The notes below the pieces were generated by a model. It saw nothing but the letters and a program-made list of their open reading frames with translations. It was not told where the DNA came from and did not search any database. A DNA stretch of 7,428 bases from Candidatus Gottesmanbacteria bacterium (lineage in GTDB: Bacteria > Patescibacteriota > Microgenomatia > 2-02-FULL-39-11), in the NCBI GenBank assembly GCA_016218275.1, contig JACREK010000158.1:1-7428 (forward strand), given 5' to 3'. Position 1 is the first letter of the stretch. Each line of letters starts with the position of its first letter. A program made the position numbers and the translations under genes. Positions 4,699-7,428 of the stretch are shown here, piece after piece.

Positions 4699-6378
4699 AT
4701 GGAGAAAAGATTGGGATTTGTCCTCATATTCTTTTTAGGCATATTTCTCCTGATACTGGTCAAATTATTTTATTGGCAGGTACTGTCATCCGATAGTTTA
4801 GGGGGTTTGGCAGAGAAACAGAGATTATCAACTATCCCAATTAAAGCTGCGCGCGGAAGAATTCTTGCCTCGGACGGGAGTTCCTTGGTGATAAATAAAA
4901 GAGCATATGGAGTTTATCTTGAGCCAAAAAAAATAGATGATAAAGATAAAATAATTTCAGTTCTGTCAAAAGAACTGGAACTGCCGTCTTCCTCAATTTC
5001 GGCAAATCTTTCCAACAGCTCTTTATTTTGGATACCTGTTGCGCACAAAGTAGACGAAGAAAAAGTTGAAGACCTGAAAAAATTCAATTTAAAAGGCTTA
5101 ACTTTTATGGACGAGCAAAAACGATTCTACCCGGAAAGTTCGATGGCAGCACATCTTTTGGGTTTTGTAGGAAAAAATGCCAAAGGGGAGGATCAAGGAT
5201 ACTTCGGAGTGGAAGGCTATTATGATGAGCAGTTAAGCGGAAGAGACGGGGTACTTATGCAGGACCAGGATGCTTTGGGAAATCCGATCCTTTCAGGCAA
5301 CAGGCAGAATATTCCTGCTGAGGACGGAAGAGATCTTATTCTTTATATTGATAAAACAATTCAATATATTGTTGAAAGCAAACTTAAAGAAGGTATTGAA
5401 AAATATGGAGCCAAAGGAGGGTCTGTTATCGTAATGGATCCTTCAACCGGTGGTATTTTAGCGCTTGCCGCTTATCCTGCCTATGATCCGGGAATATTTT
5501 CTAAGTTTCCCTCAGAATATTATAAGAATCCAACCATTGCTTCTTTTTATGAACCAGGGTCAACTTTTAAAGTTCTTGTGATGGCTGCGGCAATAAATGA
5601 GGGTAAAGTCACTGCGGGGAAAAAATTTAACGAAGACGGCCCGGTGGAAATTGGAGGATATACCATAAATACTTGGAATCAGAAATATCATGGAGAAATT
5701 ACACTGTCTCAGGTTTTGGAATATTCGTCAAATGTAGGAATGGTTTTTGTGGAAAAGCAACTGGATAAAAATGTATTTTTGCGTTATATAAAAGATTTGG
5801 GTTTCGGTAATTTAACAGGAGCGGATCTTCAGGAAGAATCAACTCCACAGCTTCGTCCTGCCAACAAGTGGTATGAGATAGATTATGCCACGGCCTCTTT
5901 TGGACAGGGAATAGCCACCACACCTCTGCAAATGATTGCCGCTGTTTCTGCTATTGCCAATGGAGGAAAATTGATGGAACCGCATGTAGTGAAAAGCATA
6001 AAATTGGCAGATGGAAAAATGATTAATACCGCTCCCAAAGTAAAAAAAATTATTTATTCGAAGGAAACAGCCAGTGTTTTGAAGGAAATGATGGTTTCCG
6101 CTGTAGACAAAGGCGAGACAAGGTTTCTGAAGCCGGCCGGATTTCGGATAGCCGGAAAGACTGGTACAGCTCAGATACCCATATCCGGCCATTATGATAC
6201 GGAAAAGACGATTGCTTCTTTTGTAGGTTTTGCACCTGTGGATAAACCTAAATTCTTGATGTTAGTGACGATACGGGAGCCCACTGCTTCTCCTTGGGGT
6301 TCAGAGACTGCTGCACCGATATTTTTTTCCGTAGCCCGGGAGATTTTCCCGTATCTTAAAATTTCCGCAACGGATTAA
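4699..6378 (+). CDS. ftsI: Peptidoglycan transpeptidase FtsI (class B PBP, PBP3-like)
   Basis: FtsI cross-links peptidoglycan at the division septum. This 559-residue protein has a membrane anchor at 6-25, the PBP dimerisation domain at roughly 45-205 (start ARGRILASDG, 51-60; DEQKRFYP at 138-145), and a transpeptidase domain at about 235-550. All three penicillin-binding motifs are present: S288-T-F-K291 in EPGSTFK, S343-S-N345 in YSSN, and K487-T-G489 in AGKTGTAQ. S288 is the acylated serine. No PASTA domains follow, and the length is close to the Escherichia coli protein. It starts 1 base after ftsL with no Shine-Dalgarno, so translation is probably coupled. Position in the dcw cluster favours the divisome FtsI over the elongation PBP2. 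Confidence 0.94.
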   Translation: MEKRLGFVLIFFLGIFLLILVKLFYWQVLSSDSLGGLAEKQRLSTIPIKAARGRILASDGSSLVINKRAYGVYLEPKKIDDKDKIISVLSKELELPSSSISANLSNSSLFWIPVAHKVDEEKVEDLKKFNLKGLTFMDEQKRFYPESSMAAHLLGFVGKNAKGEDQGYFGVEGYYDEQLSGRDGVLMQDQDALGNPILSGNRQNIPAEDGRDLILYIDKTIQYIVESKLKEGIEKYGAKGGSVIVMDPSTGGILALAAYPAYDPGIFSKFPSEYYKNPTIASFYEPGSTFKVLVMAAAINEGKVTAGKKFNEDGPVEIGGYTINTWNQKYHGEITLSQVLEYSSNVGMVFVEKQLDKNVFLRYIKDLGFGNLTGADLQEESTPQLRPANKWYEIDYATASFGQGIATTPLQMIAAVSAIANGGKLMEPHVVKSIKLADGKMINTAPKVKKIIYSKETASVLKEMMVSAVDKGETRFLKPAGFRIAGKTGTAQIPISGHYDTEKTIASFVGFAPVDKPKFLMLVTIREPTASPWGSETAAPIFFSVAREIFPYLKISATD

Positions 6379-6382
6379 ATTC

Positions 6383-6391
6383 TGCTATAAT
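6383..6391 (+). promoter_or_regulatory. Possible internal promoter before murE (extended -10)
   Basis: TGCTATAAT is a perfect extended -10 in the 29-base ftsI-murE gap. The matching -35 position (6363-6368, TTCCGC) is poor. Transcription would start near 6398, only about 10 bases before ATG 6408 and after the AAGGA ribosome site (6393-6397), so its transcript would be almost leaderless. It may be a chance match; if real, it would give murE extra expression independent of the mraZ promoter. Confidence 0.3.
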
Positions 6392-6407
6392 TAAGGACAT
6401 TCGCGGC

Positions 6408-7428
6408 ATGACTTTCTTTTTCAAGAATTTTTTACACCTGTTTATCGCAGGACTGGCATGTATATACTATAGGTTTCCAGCACGACAAATACTGGTGATA
6501 GGAGTGACCGGAACCTCTGGTAAGACCACGACCGCTCATCTCATTTATGAAATTTTAAAAAACGCCGGCAAAAAAGTTTCCCTCGTATCGACAATTGAAG
6601 CTGTAATAAACAACACTTCCTATGACACAGGTTTTCATGTCACCACTCCATCACCTTGGGCACTGCAAAAATTCATCAGGAAAGCAGTCGATGGAAAAAG
6701 TAAATATTTTGTTTTGGAGGTTACTTCTCATGCGCTCTCTCAAGCAAGAGTTTTCGGCACCTCAATTGACATAGGCGTTGTTACGAATATTTCCCATGAA
6801 CACTTGGATTATCATAAGACGCGGGAAAATTACAGGATGGCAAAAGCAAAAATTCTTCGCGGAGTAAAATACAGCGTGATAAATCGCGATGATTCCAGTT
6901 TTCCCTTTTTAGTAAAAAAAGCAGACGGAAAAGTGGTTACTTTTGCAACTGATTCAGAGGCTGATTATACCCAAGAAAAGCTTAACTTAAAGCCGTCAAT
7001 TCCGGGAAAATTTAACCTGCAAAACTGTCTGGCTGCGGCAGCGGTTGCTTCGATACTCAAGATTGATAAAGATACAATCGCCAAATCAATTACAAAATTT
7101 AAAGGTATTGCCGGACGGATGGAAAAAATTGATGCTAAACGTCCATTTGATATCTATATCGACTTTGCCCATAAACCGGATGCTTTAAAACAGGCACTTT
7201 TGACGGCAAGAGATGAAACTGAAAATAAACTTATTGTAATATTTGGTTGTGCGGGACTTCGCGATAGGCTGAAACGTCCGATGATGGGAGAAATTGCGGC
7301 AAAACTGGCCGATTTTACAATACTTACCGCAGAAGACCCCCGGACTGAGGACGTAAGAGATATTATCGGACAGATTGCTGACGGAAGTCTTACAGCAGGC
7401 GCAGAAGAAGAGAATAAAAAAGACAAGA
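6408..7428 (+). CDS. murE: MurE-type Mur ligase lacking the UDP-binding domain, 3' partial
   Basis: The frame is open to the window end: 340 codons, no stop. MurE adds the third residue of the peptide stem, using ATP. Visible motifs are the P-loop GVTGTSGKTTT (32-42), VTTPSP (78-83), LEVTSHALSQARVF (103-116), NISHEHLDYH (127-136) with the carbamylated-lysine position at K146 (YRMAK), GRMEKI (236-241), DFAHKPDAL (252-260), GCAGLRDRLKRPMM (280-293) and AEDPRTED (308-315). The Arg of EDPR matches the diaminopimelate-contacting DNPR motif, hinting at DAP rather than lysine. The P-loop is at residue 32 instead of about 110: domain 1, which binds the UDP part, is absent and replaced by a short hydrophobic segment (8-20). 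An in-frame TAA at 6357-6359 rules out a longer start. AAGGA lies 10 bases before the ATG. It follows ftsI, as expected for murE. Confidence 0.88.
   Translation, partial: MTFFFKNFLHLFIAGLACIYYRFPARQILVIGVTGTSGKTTTAHLIYEILKNAGKKVSLVSTIEAVINNTSYDTGFHVTTPSPWALQKFIRKAVDGKSKYFVLEVTSHALSQARVFGTSIDIGVVTNISHEHLDYHKTRENYRMAKAKILRGVKYSVINRDDSSFPFLVKKADGKVVTFATDSEADYTQEKLNLKPSIPGKFNLQNCLAAAAVASILKIDKDTIAKSITKFKGIAGRMEKIDAKRPFDIYIDFAHKPDALKQALLTARDETENKLIVIFGCAGLRDRLKRPMMGEIAAKLADFTILTAEDPRTEDVRDIIGQIADGSLTAGAEEENKKDK

Noticed and set aside
4688..4719. Inverted repeat AAATCC/GGATTT around the ftsI start
   Set aside because: Only 6 bp with a 20-base loop; expected by chance in this composition.
7154..7426. 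90-residue reading frame on the - strand at the 3' end
   Set aside because: It lies opposite conserved MurE motifs (DFAHKPDAL, AEDPR), has a low-complexity Ser/Ala-rich composition and is a shadow of murE.
1..7428. UGA recoded as glycine, as in some Patescibacteria
   Set aside because: Two genes end at TGA exactly where the family ends and the next gene begins, and no conserved motif is interrupted by an in-frame TGA.

Overview
The window reads as a piece of a bacterial chromosome with compact genes all on the + strand. The best guess for the source is a Candidate Phyla Radiation (Patescibacteria) genome, probably of the Microgenomates type. The reasons are the small proteins with Thr/Pro stalks, a PilM-like/LytR_C fusion, a minimal dcw (division and cell wall) cluster, and a Mur ligase that lacks its usual first domain. 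This assignment is inference from gene style, not from a marker phylogeny. TGA is used as a normal stop (for example at 1041-1043 and 4695-4697), which argues against the UGA-glycine lineages Gracilibacteria and Absconditabacteria.

Layout. Positions 3-428 hold the 3' part of a gene for a membrane-anchored surface protein. It is followed with no gap by a metallo-beta-lactamase-fold hydrolase (429-1043). A 136-base spacer then carries a promoter candidate and three degenerate repeat units; the last unit supplies the Shine-Dalgarno sequence and GTG start of the next gene. That gene (1180-2727) joins a cytoplasmic PilM-like actin-fold domain, one membrane segment, a Pro/Thr stalk and an outer LytR_C domain.

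The 306-base gap 2728-3033 is non-coding but densely structured. It contains a 144-base palindromic element flanked by a 7-base direct repeat (MITE-like or structured RNA), then an intrinsic terminator whose loop contains a consensus -35 box. Next come a -10 candidate and four TGG-type repeats at exact 10-base spacing that look like a MraZ operator.

From 3034 to the window end lies a dcw cluster: mraZ, rsmH, ftsL, ftsI and the start of murE, the last running off the 3' edge. MraZ probably represses the cluster from the repeats in front of it. RsmH methylates 16S rRNA. FtsL and FtsI belong to the septal peptidoglycan machine, and MurE adds the third amino acid of the peptide stem. The junctions are tight (13-base gap, 8-base overlap, 1-base gap, 29-base gap), and two carry inverted repeats. 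The mraZ/rsmH junction has two nested perfect or near-perfect stems that bury the rsmH start codon.

The most interesting points are the nested stems at mraZ/rsmH, the palindromic element at 2783-2940, the MraZ repeats with the interlocked terminator and promoter, the PilM-like/LytR_C fusion with eroded nucleotide-binding loops, and the MurE without a UDP-binding domain. I found no CRISPR array, tRNA, rRNA or defence system.
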